Origin: Comamonadaceae bacterium
Lineage (GTDB): Bacteria; Pseudomonadota; Gammaproteobacteria; Burkholderiales; Burkholderiaceae_C
NCBI GenBank assembly: GCA_027490555.1
Contig: JAIXXW010000208.1
Coordinates: 1-21,095 of the forward strand
DNA: 21,095 bases
Direction: 5' to 3'
The position numbers were made by a program, and so were the translations under genes. Under the pieces are notes generated by a model. The model saw only the letters and a program-made list of their open reading frames with translations, searched no databases and had not been told where the DNA came from. This document shows, piece by piece, positions 14,799-21,095 of the stretch (positions are counted from its first letter, which is position 1; the number at the start of each line of letters is the position of its first letter).

Positions 14799-15000
14799 GC
14801 CCTGTTGGCAGCGCCATGGCGAAGGCCAATGGGGCAGAAAAATACAGTCTAACACTCCATTAAATACAGACAATAAGTGCGTTATTTTCCGTAAAAAATT
14901 GAATAAATGCCCTAGACTCCAGCCTTCGTTGACCCGCTTGATCGTGTGAAAGGGATGTGGCGGGTCCTGTGGTGGCTTTGACGCGATGGGATAAATTTTT
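14799..15000 (+). promoter_or_regulatory. AT-rich terC promoter/leader region
   Basis: The 202-base gap before terC is much richer in A+T than its surroundings at 14836-14910. AAATACAG occurs twice exactly 22 bases apart (14840-14847, 14862-14869), a spacing of two helical turns. GACCCGC (14931-14937) and GCGGGTC (14960-14966) form a 7-bp stem in the leader. I see no clear -35/-10 pair and no yybP-ykoY riboswitch motif. Confidence 0.4.
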
Positions 15001-15948
15001 ATGGAAACGGTAGCCCCGGTTTGGTTATGGGCGATCTTTGTGGCGATTGTGCTGGTCTCGCTGTTTGTGGACTTTGTGGTCCTGAAAAAACAAGGCGCGC
15101 ACGGCATTGGCGTGAAGGAAGCTCTGAACTGGTCATTGATCTGGATTGCACTGAGCTTCCTGTTCAACGGCTTGTTCTGGTGGGCCGTCAAGGACACCAC
15201 GGGTTCGGTCGAGATGGCCAACACCAAGTCTTTGGAGTTCCTGACCGGTTACCTGATCGAGAAGTCCTTGGCGGTGGACAATATTTTTGTCTTCCTCATG
15301 ATCTTCACCTACTTCTCGGTGCCCCCGGAATTCCAAAAACGGGTGCTCATGATCGGCATCATCGGTGCGATTGTGTTGCGCACCATCATGATCCTGGTGG
15401 GGGGATGGCTGCTGTCCGAGTTCCACTGGGTGCTGTATGTGTTTGGCGCCTTCCTGATCCTCACCGGCGTGAAAATGTGGTGGGCAGCAGGCCAGGAGCC
15501 GGATCTGGACAACAACCCCGCGCTCAAGCTCTTGCGCAGGTTCTTGCCGGTGAGCAAAAACTACGACGGTGAGAAATTCTGGACGGTTGAAAACGGCCAG
15601 AAAATTGCAACGCCTTTGTTCATGGTGATCTGCTTGATTGCCTTGACCGATGTGATCTTTGCAGTGGACTCGATCCCGGCGATTTTTGCGATCACCACAG
15701 ACCCCTTCATCGTGCTGACCAGCAATGTGTTTGCCATTCTGGGTTTGCGGGCCATGTACTTTTTGCTGGCGGCCGTGGCCAACAAATTCCATTTGCTCAA
15801 TTACGGACTGGCCGTGATCCTGGTCTTCATCGGAACCAAGATGTGCCTGATCGACATCTACAAGATTCCGGTCGGCTACTCACTGGGCGTGGTGGTGGCC
15901 ATCCTGGCCGTGACCATGGCGCTCAGTGTCCGGACGTCCAAAACCTGA
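15001..15948 (+). CDS. TerC/Alx family integral membrane protein
   Basis: This 315-residue inner-membrane protein belongs to the TerC/Alx family, implicated in manganese export or metal homeostasis and, in some members, tellurite resistance. About eight or nine hydrophobic segments are visible, for example at 7-28, 45-62, 92-107, 115-137, 141-161, 203-224, 228-250, 262-283 and 289-306. The family signature occurs in both halves: EKSLAVDNIFVF (Asp93) and TDVIFAVDSIPAIF (Asp217, Asp223), acidic residues in membrane segments that likely bind metal. A loop at about 163-200 separates the halves. Length is close to that of E. coli Alx. It begins directly at ATG 15001 after an AT-rich leader without a strong ribosome-binding site. 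No tellurite-resistance genes accompany it, so metal homeostasis is the likelier role. Confidence 0.92.
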   Translation: METVAPVWLWAIFVAIVLVSLFVDFVVLKKQGAHGIGVKEALNWSLIWIALSFLFNGLFWWAVKDTTGSVEMANTKSLEFLTGYLIEKSLAVDNIFVFLMIFTYFSVPPEFQKRVLMIGIIGAIVLRTIMILVGGWLLSEFHWVLYVFGAFLILTGVKMWWAAGQEPDLDNNPALKLLRRFLPVSKNYDGEKFWTVENGQKIATPLFMVICLIALTDVIFAVDSIPAIFAITTDPFIVLTSNVFAILGLRAMYFLLAAVANKFHLLNYGLAVILVFIGTKMCLIDIYKIPVGYSLGVVVAILAVTMALSVRTSKT

Positions 15949-15966
15949 CCGGGGCATCCGGGCCCG

Positions 15967-15994
15967 CACACCCTGGCATGGCAAGCGGGGTGTG
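15967..15994. terminator. Possible terminator hairpin after terC
   Basis: CACACCC (15967-15973) and GGGTGTG (15988-15994) form a 7-bp stem with a 14-base loop, between the convergent terC and nhaR-like genes. There is no T-tract. Confidence 0.3.
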
Positions 15995-16008
15995 ACGGGG
16001 CGTGGTGT

Positions 16009-16902
16009 TCAGGCGGCTGTTTCGCTGGGCTGCAAGAGCAGTTGGACCAGCGGATGCTGGACTTTCTTTTCTGTACCGATGGCGTAGAAATGCTCTTTCA
16101 CGCCCTCACAGGGCCCCAGGCGCTGGACATCGCCCTGCGCCACCAGTTCATCATGGACCCATTCCGCAGCGGGGAACACGCCCATGCCACTTTGACCAAA
16201 GGTTTTGAGCAAGGCGCTGTCCTCGAACTCGCCAACAATCCTGGGCTGGACCGCATGGTGTTCAAACCAGTGGTCCAGGCGGGTTCGCACGGCGGTGTGT
16301 GATGTGGGCAAGAGCACCGGCAACTCGGCCAGACAGGCCGGAAAATTTTTCTTGCCGGCTTTCACCAGGGCCGCATGGCCGTACCAGGACACACCGGTGG
16401 AACCCAAGGCGTGGTTGTAGAGCTTGATGTTGGCGTTGCTGGGTGCCGGGCGGTCAGACAAGACCACGTCCAGACGGTGCAAGGCCAGATCGCCCAACAG
16501 TTCGTCAAACTCGCCCTCGTGGCACAGCAAGCGCAAATGGGGCTCGCCCATCACGGGCTGCATCAGGCGCCGAACCACCAATTTGGGCAAACCATCCGAG
16601 ATGCCTGCCGTCAGGCGCACGGTGGGAGAGCTGACCGCATCGCGGACCTTGGTGGGCAGGTTCTCGCCCAGCTGAAAGATCAGGTCGGCCTGTTGCATCG
16701 CCGCCAAGCCGGCATCGGTCAGCACCAGGCCCCGGCCCGCCGGTTTGAGCAACTCAAAGCCCAATGAGCGCTCCAGTTCCCGCACCTGGGCACTGACGGT
16801 CTGCACCGCCATGTCGAGTTTGTCTGCTGCTTTGGTGATGCCGCCTTCCTTGGCCACCACCCAGAAATAGTAGAGGTGCTTGTAATTGAAGGTCGTTCTC
16901 AT
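16009..16902 (-). CDS. nhaR: NhaR-like LysR family regulator
   Basis: This 297-residue LysR-type regulator resembles NhaR, known in E. coli as the sodium-responsive activator of the nhaA antiporter gene. The N-terminus FNYKHLYYFWVVAKEGGITK (5-24) is characteristic of NhaR, followed by helix-turn-helix VQTVSAQVRELERSLG (33-48). The effector domain includes VRLTAGISDGLPKLVVRRL and QSGMGVFPAAEWVHDEL. Length is typical. No Na+/H+ antiporter gene lies in the window, so the target is uncertain; the neighbouring membrane protein TerC is convergent, not divergent. It is preceded by a 174-base gap after the TetR gene in the same direction. In many betaproteobacteria nhaR-like genes stand alone, so a sodium role is not assured. 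Confidence 0.82.
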   Translation of the reverse strand: MRTTFNYKHLYYFWVVAKEGGITKAADKLDMAVQTVSAQVRELERSLGFELLKPAGRGLVLTDAGLAAMQQADLIFQLGENLPTKVRDAVSSPTVRLTAGISDGLPKLVVRRLMQPVMGEPHLRLLCHEGEFDELLGDLALHRLDVVLSDRPAPSNANIKLYNHALGSTGVSWYGHAALVKAGKKNFPACLAELPVLLPTSHTAVRTRLDHWFEHHAVQPRIVGEFEDSALLKTFGQSGMGVFPAAEWVHDELVAQGDVQRLGPCEGVKEHFYAIGTEKKVQHPLVQLLLQPSETAA

Positions 16903-17076
16903 ATTCAGTATTTTACAGACGATGCATCAGGAATGGTCTGAATTAAACATCAGCGCAGTCTCGCCGGGACATGGGGGAAACCATGATGACCTGAACCGGT
17001 CAGCCCATGGGCGCGCCGCATCCCAGCAGGCTGCTCAGGGGCGGCCTGGATCGGTGGCGCTCACAGCCCACCGGAT

Positions 17077-17769
17077 TCATGCAGGGGGGCTGCTGGCAGG
17101 GCGCGGTGGGGCAACACCGGTGAACAAACCCAGGGCCGCATCGGTCAGCGCATCGAGCGAGACGCGGTGAGGGCGGGTGTGCCTGGCCTGTGGGCCGGGT
17201 GCGCGGTACCACTGCACTGTCCAGTTCAGGGCACCAAAAATCATCAGCCGCGCCAAGGGCACTGGGCATTGCAGGTGCCCGCTGTCGTGTAGCGCCTGCA
17301 GCACGGGCGTCCAGGCGGTTTCATAGCCGTCCTTGAGCTGCGTGATCGTCTGGCGCTGTTCGGCGCTGAGCGAGCGCCACTCGTAGAGCATCACCGGGAT
17401 GAAGTCGCTGTCGGGCCCGAGCAGCACATCCAACTGGTTGCGGACCAAGACCCGCAAGCGCTCGTGGGGGCTGACCTGCTCACCCCATCGGGCACAGGCA
17501 GCGTTTTGCCGCGCAATGGCCTGTTGCATGCCCTCGACCATCACGGCCAGCAACAGGTCCTGCTTCTGACCAAAGTGATAAAACGGCGAGCCCGGCTGCA
17601 TGCCGACTTGCGCAGCGATCTCGCGCGTGCTGGTGGCATCGTAGCCTTTTTGGTGGAACAAGCGGGCGGCGGCGGCGATCAGGGCCTGGCGGCGGTTGCC
17701 ATCGTCGCGTTCGTCCTCGGTCTTGCGGGGGCGCCCGCGAGCGCGTGGGGATGGGGCGGCTTCGCGCAT
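17077..17769 (-). CDS. TetR family transcriptional regulator of the fatty-acid locus
   Basis: This 230-residue protein is a TetR-type repressor. A basic leader (ARGRPRK, 10-16) precedes the helix-turn-helix (about 27-75): RRQALIAAAARLFHQKGYDA then TREIAAQVGMQPGSPFYHF. The rest is the helical ligand-binding domain with LMIFGALNWTVQWYRAPG near the end. The start is four bases after the acyl-CoA dehydrogenase stop, so both are one operon. TetR proteins in such loci usually sense acyl-CoA and repress beta-oxidation genes. The 24-bp palindrome at 18971-18994 between the dehydrogenase and the divergent thiolase is the obvious candidate operator. Assignment of the ligand is inference. Confidence 0.9.
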   Translation of the reverse strand: MREAAPSPRARGRPRKTEDERDDGNRRQALIAAAARLFHQKGYDATSTREIAAQVGMQPGSPFYHFGQKQDLLLAVMVEGMQQAIARQNAACARWGEQVSPHERLRVLVRNQLDVLLGPDSDFIPVMLYEWRSLSAEQRQTITQLKDGYETAWTPVLQALHDSGHLQCPVPLARLMIFGALNWTVQWYRAPGPQARHTRPHRVSLDALTDAALGLFTGVAPPRPASSPPA

Positions 17770-17773
17770 GCGT

Positions 17774-18937
17774 TCAGCGGCCAGGCAAGCCCATGCTGCG
17801 CGCGATCACTTCTTTCATGATCTCGTTGGTGCCGCCGTAAATGCGTTGCACACGGGCATCAGCATAGGCGCGGGTGATGGGGTATTCCCACATGTAGCCG
17901 TAGCCGCCGTGCAGTTGCACGCATTCGTCCATCACCTTGCATTGCAGGTCCGAGCACCAGTACTTGGCCATGCTGGCCGTGGCCGTGTCGAGCTGGTCCT
18001 GCAGCAACAACTCGCTGCATTTGTCCACAAACACGCGGGCCACCTGCACCTCGGTCTGCAACTCGGCCAGGGTGTAGCGGGTGTTCTGGAACTGCCCCAC
18101 CGCCTGACCAAACACTTGGCGGTCCTTCACATACTGCACCGTCCAGTCGATGGCCGCCTGCGCTGCGGCGATGCCACCGATGGCGATTTGCAGGCGCTCC
18201 CAGGGCAGCTGCTCCATCAGGCAGATGAAGCCCTTGCCCTGCATGGCCGTGCCCCCCAGCAGCTGGTCGGCGCTGACTCGGACATTGTCAAAAAACAGCT
18301 CGGAAGTGTCTTGCGCTTTGAGGCCCAGCTTCTTCAGGCGCTTGCCCTTTTCAAAACCGGGCATGCCGCGTTCGATCAAAAACAGGCTGGTGCCCTTGGC
18401 CCCGGCGGCCGGGTCGGTTTTGGCCACCAGGATGACCAGATCGGCATGCCAGCCATTGGTGATGAAGGTCTTGCTGCCGTTGATCAAATACGTGCCATCC
18501 GATTGCAGCAGTGCAGTGGTTTTCACGCCCTGCAGGTCCGAGCCCGCAGCCGGCTCGCTCATGGCGATCGCGCCCACCATCTTGCCGCTGGCCAATTGGG
18601 GCAGGTACTTTTGCTTTTGCGCCTCGGTGCCGTAATGCAGCAGGTAGGGCGCCACGATCTCGCTGTGCAGACCAAAGCCGATGCCGCTGAAACCGGTGCG
18701 TGAGAGCTCCTCCATCTGCACCACCGAATACAGCTTGTCCGCGTCCGAGCCGCCATAGGCCTCTGGCATCGTCATGCACAAAAAGCCGTTGGCACCGGCT
18801 TTGTCCCACACCGCACGGTCCACGAAGCCTTGCTCTTCCCAGGCCTCGTGGTGGGGGGCGATTTCCTTGTCCATGAAGCGGCGAAAACTGTCGCGGAAAG
18901 CTTCGTGGTCGGCGTTGAAGAGCGTGCGTTCGATCAT
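17774..18937 (-). CDS. Acyl-CoA dehydrogenase (long-chain type)
   Basis: This 387-residue FAD enzyme catalyses the first, alpha-beta dehydrogenation step of beta-oxidation. Signatures are AIAMSEPAAGSDLQGVKT (123-140), FITNGWHADL, VKDRQVFGQAVGQFQ (270-284) and the C-terminal QLHGGYGYMWEYPITRAYAD then RIYGGTNEIMKEVIAR. The ending resembles mammalian long-chain acyl-CoA dehydrogenase. The glutamate of short/medium-chain enzymes (IYEGT) is Gly here, as in that long-chain group, whose catalytic Glu lies in an earlier helix. The equivalent position here appears to be Asp264 (AAIDWTVQYV) instead of Glu. Start 18937 (MIERTLFN) follows AGGAGA; the frame extends to 18970 but that start has no such signal. 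It is divergent from the thiolase and precedes the TetR gene. Confidence 0.92.
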   Translation of the reverse strand: MIERTLFNADHEAFRDSFRRFMDKEIAPHHEAWEEQGFVDRAVWDKAGANGFLCMTMPEAYGGSDADKLYSVVQMEELSRTGFSGIGFGLHSEIVAPYLLHYGTEAQKQKYLPQLASGKMVGAIAMSEPAAGSDLQGVKTTALLQSDGTYLINGSKTFITNGWHADLVILVAKTDPAAGAKGTSLFLIERGMPGFEKGKRLKKLGLKAQDTSELFFDNVRVSADQLLGGTAMQGKGFICLMEQLPWERLQIAIGGIAAAQAAIDWTVQYVKDRQVFGQAVGQFQNTRYTLAELQTEVQVARVFVDKCSELLLQDQLDTATASMAKYWCSDLQCKVMDECVQLHGGYGYMWEYPITRAYADARVQRIYGGTNEIMKEVIARSMGLPGR

Positions 18938-18970
18938 GGGTGTCTCCTGTTGGACGGCGTCGCGCATCAT

Positions 18971-18994
18971 TTTACAAAGCGCTTGCTTGGTAAA
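18971..18994. promoter_or_regulatory. Probable TetR operator, 24-bp palindrome
   Basis: Half-site TTTACnAAGC (18971-18980), four bases, and mirrored GCTTnGTAAA (18985-18994) form an 18-of-24 symmetric palindrome in the divergent gap between acyl-CoA dehydrogenase and thiolase genes. It abuts the thiolase -10 element and overlaps a TAAAAT on the minus strand (18974-18969), so one bound repressor could close both promoters. Confidence 0.65.
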
Positions 18995-18998
18995 AGTC

Positions 18999-19004
18999 TA
19001 TACT
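18999..19004 (+). promoter_or_regulatory. -10 element of the thiolase-fadB promoter
   Basis: TATACT, one base from TATAAT, lies 36 bases before the thiolase start and four bases after the palindrome. No -35 consensus is visible at normal spacing. Confidence 0.45.
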
Positions 19005-19040
19005 GAATGTCGCAACACACCCGCCTGTGAGGAGACCGCC

Positions 19041-20246
19041 ATGAGTGAAGCATTTGTTTACGACGCCATCCGCACCCCGCGTGGCAAAGGCAAAAAAGAC
19101 GGCAGCCTGCACGAAGTCAAGCCCATCAGCTTGCTGTCCGGCGTGCTGCGTGCCCTGCAAAGCCGCAACCAGTTCGACACCGCTGCGGTGGACGATGTGG
19201 TGATGGGCGTGGTCTCGCCGATTGGCGAGCAAGGCTCGGTTATCCCCAAGGTGGCGGCGCTGGCGGCGGGTTGGGACTGGCGTTGCTCGGGCGTGCAGAT
19301 CAACCGCTTTTGCGCTTCGGGGCTGGAAGCGGTGAACATGGCCGCCATGAAGGTGCGCAGCGGCTGGGAAGAGCTGGTTGTCGCAGGTGGCGTGGAGAGC
19401 ATGAGCCGCGTGCCGATTGGCTCGGACGGTGGCGCCTGGGCGCAGGACCCTGAAACCAACAGTGCCACGCTGTTTGTACCGCAAGGCATTGGTGCTGACC
19501 TGATCGCCACCCTGAGCGGCTTCACACGCCAGGATGTGGACGGCTACGCGGTCGAGTCGCAAAAACGCGCCAGCGCCGCGCGTGCAGCGGGCTATTTCGA
19601 CGGCTCGGTGGTGCCGGTCAAGGACAAGCTGGGCCAGGTCATCCTGGCGCAAGACGAATTCATCAAACCCGCCACCACGGTGGACACCCTGGCAGGCCTC
19701 AAGCCCTCGTTCGAGCCACTGGGCGCCATGGGCTTTGACGCGGTGGCCTTGCAGCGCTACCCCCAGGTTGAGCGCATCCACCATGTGCACCACGCGGGCA
19801 ATTCGTCCGGCATCGTGGACGGTGCCGCCGCAGTGCTGATCGGCTCGGAGGCGGCCGGCCAAACCCATGGCCTGACGCCACGCGCCCGCATCGTGTCGGT
19901 AGCTTTGTCGGGCGCGGACCCCACCATCATGCTCACCGGCCCCATGCCGGCGGCGCGCAAGGCCTTGGCCAAGGCGGGCCTGACGGTGGACCAGATCGAT
20001 TTGTTCGAGGTGAACGAAGCCTTTGCCGCCGTGCCCATGAAGTTCATGCAAGAGATGGGTGTTCCGCACGACAAGGTCAATGTGAACGGCGGAGCCATTG
20101 CCATGGGCCATCCGCTGGGTGCCACCGGCGCGATGATCCTCGGCACCCTGATCGACGAGCTGCACCGCCGCAAACTGCGCTATGGCCTGGCCACCTTGTG
20201 TGTGGGCGGAGGCATGGGCATCGCCACCATCGTTGAACGCGTTTGA
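19041..20246 (+). CDS. Acetyl-CoA C-acyltransferase (FadA/FadI-type thiolase)
   Basis: This 401-residue thiolase performs the last, thiolytic step of beta-oxidation. Catalytic residues are Cys91 (NRFCASGLE), His357 (GHPLGATGAM) and Cys387 (ATLCVGGGMG). NEAFAAVP (325-332) and VNVNGGAIAMGHP are family motifs. It is clearly different from the pcaF-type thiolase at 4335: it lacks the RFVN...MPETA segment and has FVPQGIGADLIAT (145-157) at that place. Start ATG 19041 follows GAGGAG closely (19029-19034). It is 16 bases ahead of a FadB/FadJ-like gene in the same direction, so the two encode the thiolase and the hydratase-dehydrogenase subunits of a beta-oxidation complex. Expression is likely controlled through the palindrome upstream. 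Confidence 0.92.
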   Translation: MSEAFVYDAIRTPRGKGKKDGSLHEVKPISLLSGVLRALQSRNQFDTAAVDDVVMGVVSPIGEQGSVIPKVAALAAGWDWRCSGVQINRFCASGLEAVNMAAMKVRSGWEELVVAGGVESMSRVPIGSDGGAWAQDPETNSATLFVPQGIGADLIATLSGFTRQDVDGYAVESQKRASAARAAGYFDGSVVPVKDKLGQVILAQDEFIKPATTVDTLAGLKPSFEPLGAMGFDAVALQRYPQVERIHHVHHAGNSSGIVDGAAAVLIGSEAAGQTHGLTPRARIVSVALSGADPTIMLTGPMPAARKALAKAGLTVDQIDLFEVNEAFAAVPMKFMQEMGVPHDKVNVNGGAIAMGHPLGATGAMILGTLIDELHRRKLRYGLATLCVGGGMGIATIVERV

Positions 20247-20262
20247 GCCCGGAGACCGCACC

Positions 20263-21095
20263 ATGATTTTGACAACACTGCGCTACGAATTGGACGGCGG
20301 CATCGCCACCATCACCTTTGACGAGCAGGGCTCGCCGGTCAACACCATGTGCCTGCAATGGCAGGCCGATCTGGCCCAGGTGGCCCAGCAGGTCGTGCAC
20401 GACAAGGCCCAGATCCGTGGCATCGTCCTGGCCTCGGCCAAGTCCACCTTTTTTGCGGGGGCTGATCTGAAGGGCGTGATGCGCTCGAAGACCACGGACG
20501 GCCCGCGTGTCTTTGCCGACATCGAAGGCATCAAGAAAAGCTTTCGCACCCTCGAAACACTGGGCGTGCCGGTGGTCAGCTGCCTCAATGGCTCGGCCCT
20601 GGGTGGTGGCTGGGAGGTGGCGCTGGTCGGGCACCACCGCATCGCCACGGCCAACCCCAAAACACAGTTCGGCCTGCCCGAAGTCACGCTGGGTTTGATC
20701 CCCGGCGGCGGCGGCATCACCAAGATGACGCGCCAGCTGGGCCTGCTGGCTGCGCAGCCTTATGTGCTGGAAAGCAAATTGTTTGGTCCCGAAGAAGCGC
20801 AAAAGCTCGGCCTGGTGCATGAGATCGTGGCCAGCGACGACCAGTTGCGCCCCCGCGCCCTGGCGCACATCGCTGCAGCCCAAGGCCAGCCCGAAGCGGC
20901 GCAACACGTGTGGGACCGCAAGGACTACAAAATGCCCGGCGGCACCCCCAGCCACCCCAAGATCGCGGGCATGCTCAGCGTGGCCCCGGCCGTGCTCAAG
21001 CAAAAAACACGCGGCCTCTACCCCGCCCCCGAAGCGGCGCTGGCCGCCATGGTCGAAGGCGCGATGGTGGACTTTGACACCGCCATGCGCATCGA
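20263..21095 (+). CDS. FadB/FadJ-like 3-hydroxyacyl-CoA dehydrogenase/enoyl-CoA hydratase, partial at the window end
   Basis: The frame opens at ATG 20263 after GGAGA and runs without a stop to the window end (277 codons seen). The visible part is the N-terminal enoyl-CoA hydratase domain of the multifunctional FadB/FadJ family: TFFAGADLKG (62-71) for the oxyanion hole, NGSALGGGWEVAL with Glu118, and LPEVTLGLIPGGGG with Glu140, so both catalytic hydratase glutamates are present. From about residue 195 the sequence continues as the linker seen in this family (VWDRKDYKMPGG, then VLKQKTRGLYPAP). The NAD-binding dehydrogenase domain should follow outside the window. It is the second gene of the thiolase operon and would hydrate enoyl-CoA and oxidise the 3-hydroxyacyl-CoA. 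Confidence 0.9.
   Translation, partial: MILTTLRYELDGGIATITFDEQGSPVNTMCLQWQADLAQVAQQVVHDKAQIRGIVLASAKSTFFAGADLKGVMRSKTTDGPRVFADIEGIKKSFRTLETLGVPVVSCLNGSALGGGWEVALVGHHRIATANPKTQFGLPEVTLGLIPGGGGITKMTRQLGLLAAQPYVLESKLFGPEEAQKLGLVHEIVASDDQLRPRALAHIAAAQGQPEAAQHVWDRKDYKMPGGTPSHPKIAGMLSVAPAVLKQKTRGLYPAPEAALAAMVEGAMVDFDTAMRI

Noticed and set aside
14799..15000. Manganese (yybP-ykoY) riboswitch before terC
   Set aside because: Expected from related alx genes, but I cannot find its conserved loop sequences; only a simple 7-bp stem is present.
13767..15227. 486-codon minus-strand open frame spanning the hydrolase and the terC leader
   Set aside because: Most of it is antisense to the LigI-like gene and the remainder lies in the AT-rich leader; no domain is recognisable.
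16903..17076. Small gene in the gap between the TetR and NhaR-like genes
   Set aside because: Short frames here have no ribosome-binding site or family likeness; I see nothing supported in this 174-base gap.

Overview
The window looks like chromosomal DNA from a betaproteobacterium of the Burkholderiales, most likely Comamonadaceae. Pointers are the high G+C coding sequence, two solitary TctC/Bug solute-binding proteins without membrane partners, a DUF1841 protein, a di-haem c4-type cytochrome, and a density of LysR/IclR/TetR regulators beside small catabolic operons. The genus is a guess. I see no tRNA, rRNA, CRISPR, transposase, integrase or phage gene.

Left part (1-3944). A minus-strand operon encodes a MoxR AAA+ ATPase, a GNAT acetyltransferase and a CoxE-like vWA protein. 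It is divergent from a plus-strand cytochrome c4-type gene. A perfect FNR/ANR-type box lies in the shared promoter region. A bidirectional intrinsic terminator separates the cytochrome gene from a convergent DUF1841 gene.

3945-4334 is the only gene-free stretch longer than 300 bases. It holds two long hairpins in opposite orientation. They share an identical 26-nt loop and inner stem, but their outer stems are unrelated and each is self-complementary. This is the most unusual structure in the window. A promoter and an operator-like dyad follow, ahead of a pcaF-type thiolase gene (4335-5537).

Centre (5619-14798). Two small catabolic islands lie head to tail. In the first, an IclR regulator is divergent from an operon of TctC binding protein, PaaG-like enoyl-CoA isomerase/hydratase and NDP-forming acyl-CoA synthetase, which suggests uptake, CoA activation and processing of an organic acid. 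In the second, a LysR regulator is divergent from an operon of SDR dehydrogenase, TctC protein with a Tat-type signal, an unassigned alpha/beta-barrel protein and a LigI-like amidohydrolase. A dyad in each divergent gap fits the regulator family beside it.

Right part (15001-21095). A TerC/Alx membrane protein is convergent with an NhaR-like LysR regulator. Then comes a fatty-acid-type beta-oxidation locus: acyl-CoA dehydrogenase and TetR on the minus strand, divergent from a thiolase and a FadB/FadJ-like gene that runs off the window. A 24-bp palindrome in the divergent gap is the likely TetR operator. Together the genes describe a heterotroph specialised in CoA-linked degradation of organic, aromatic-derived and fatty acids.
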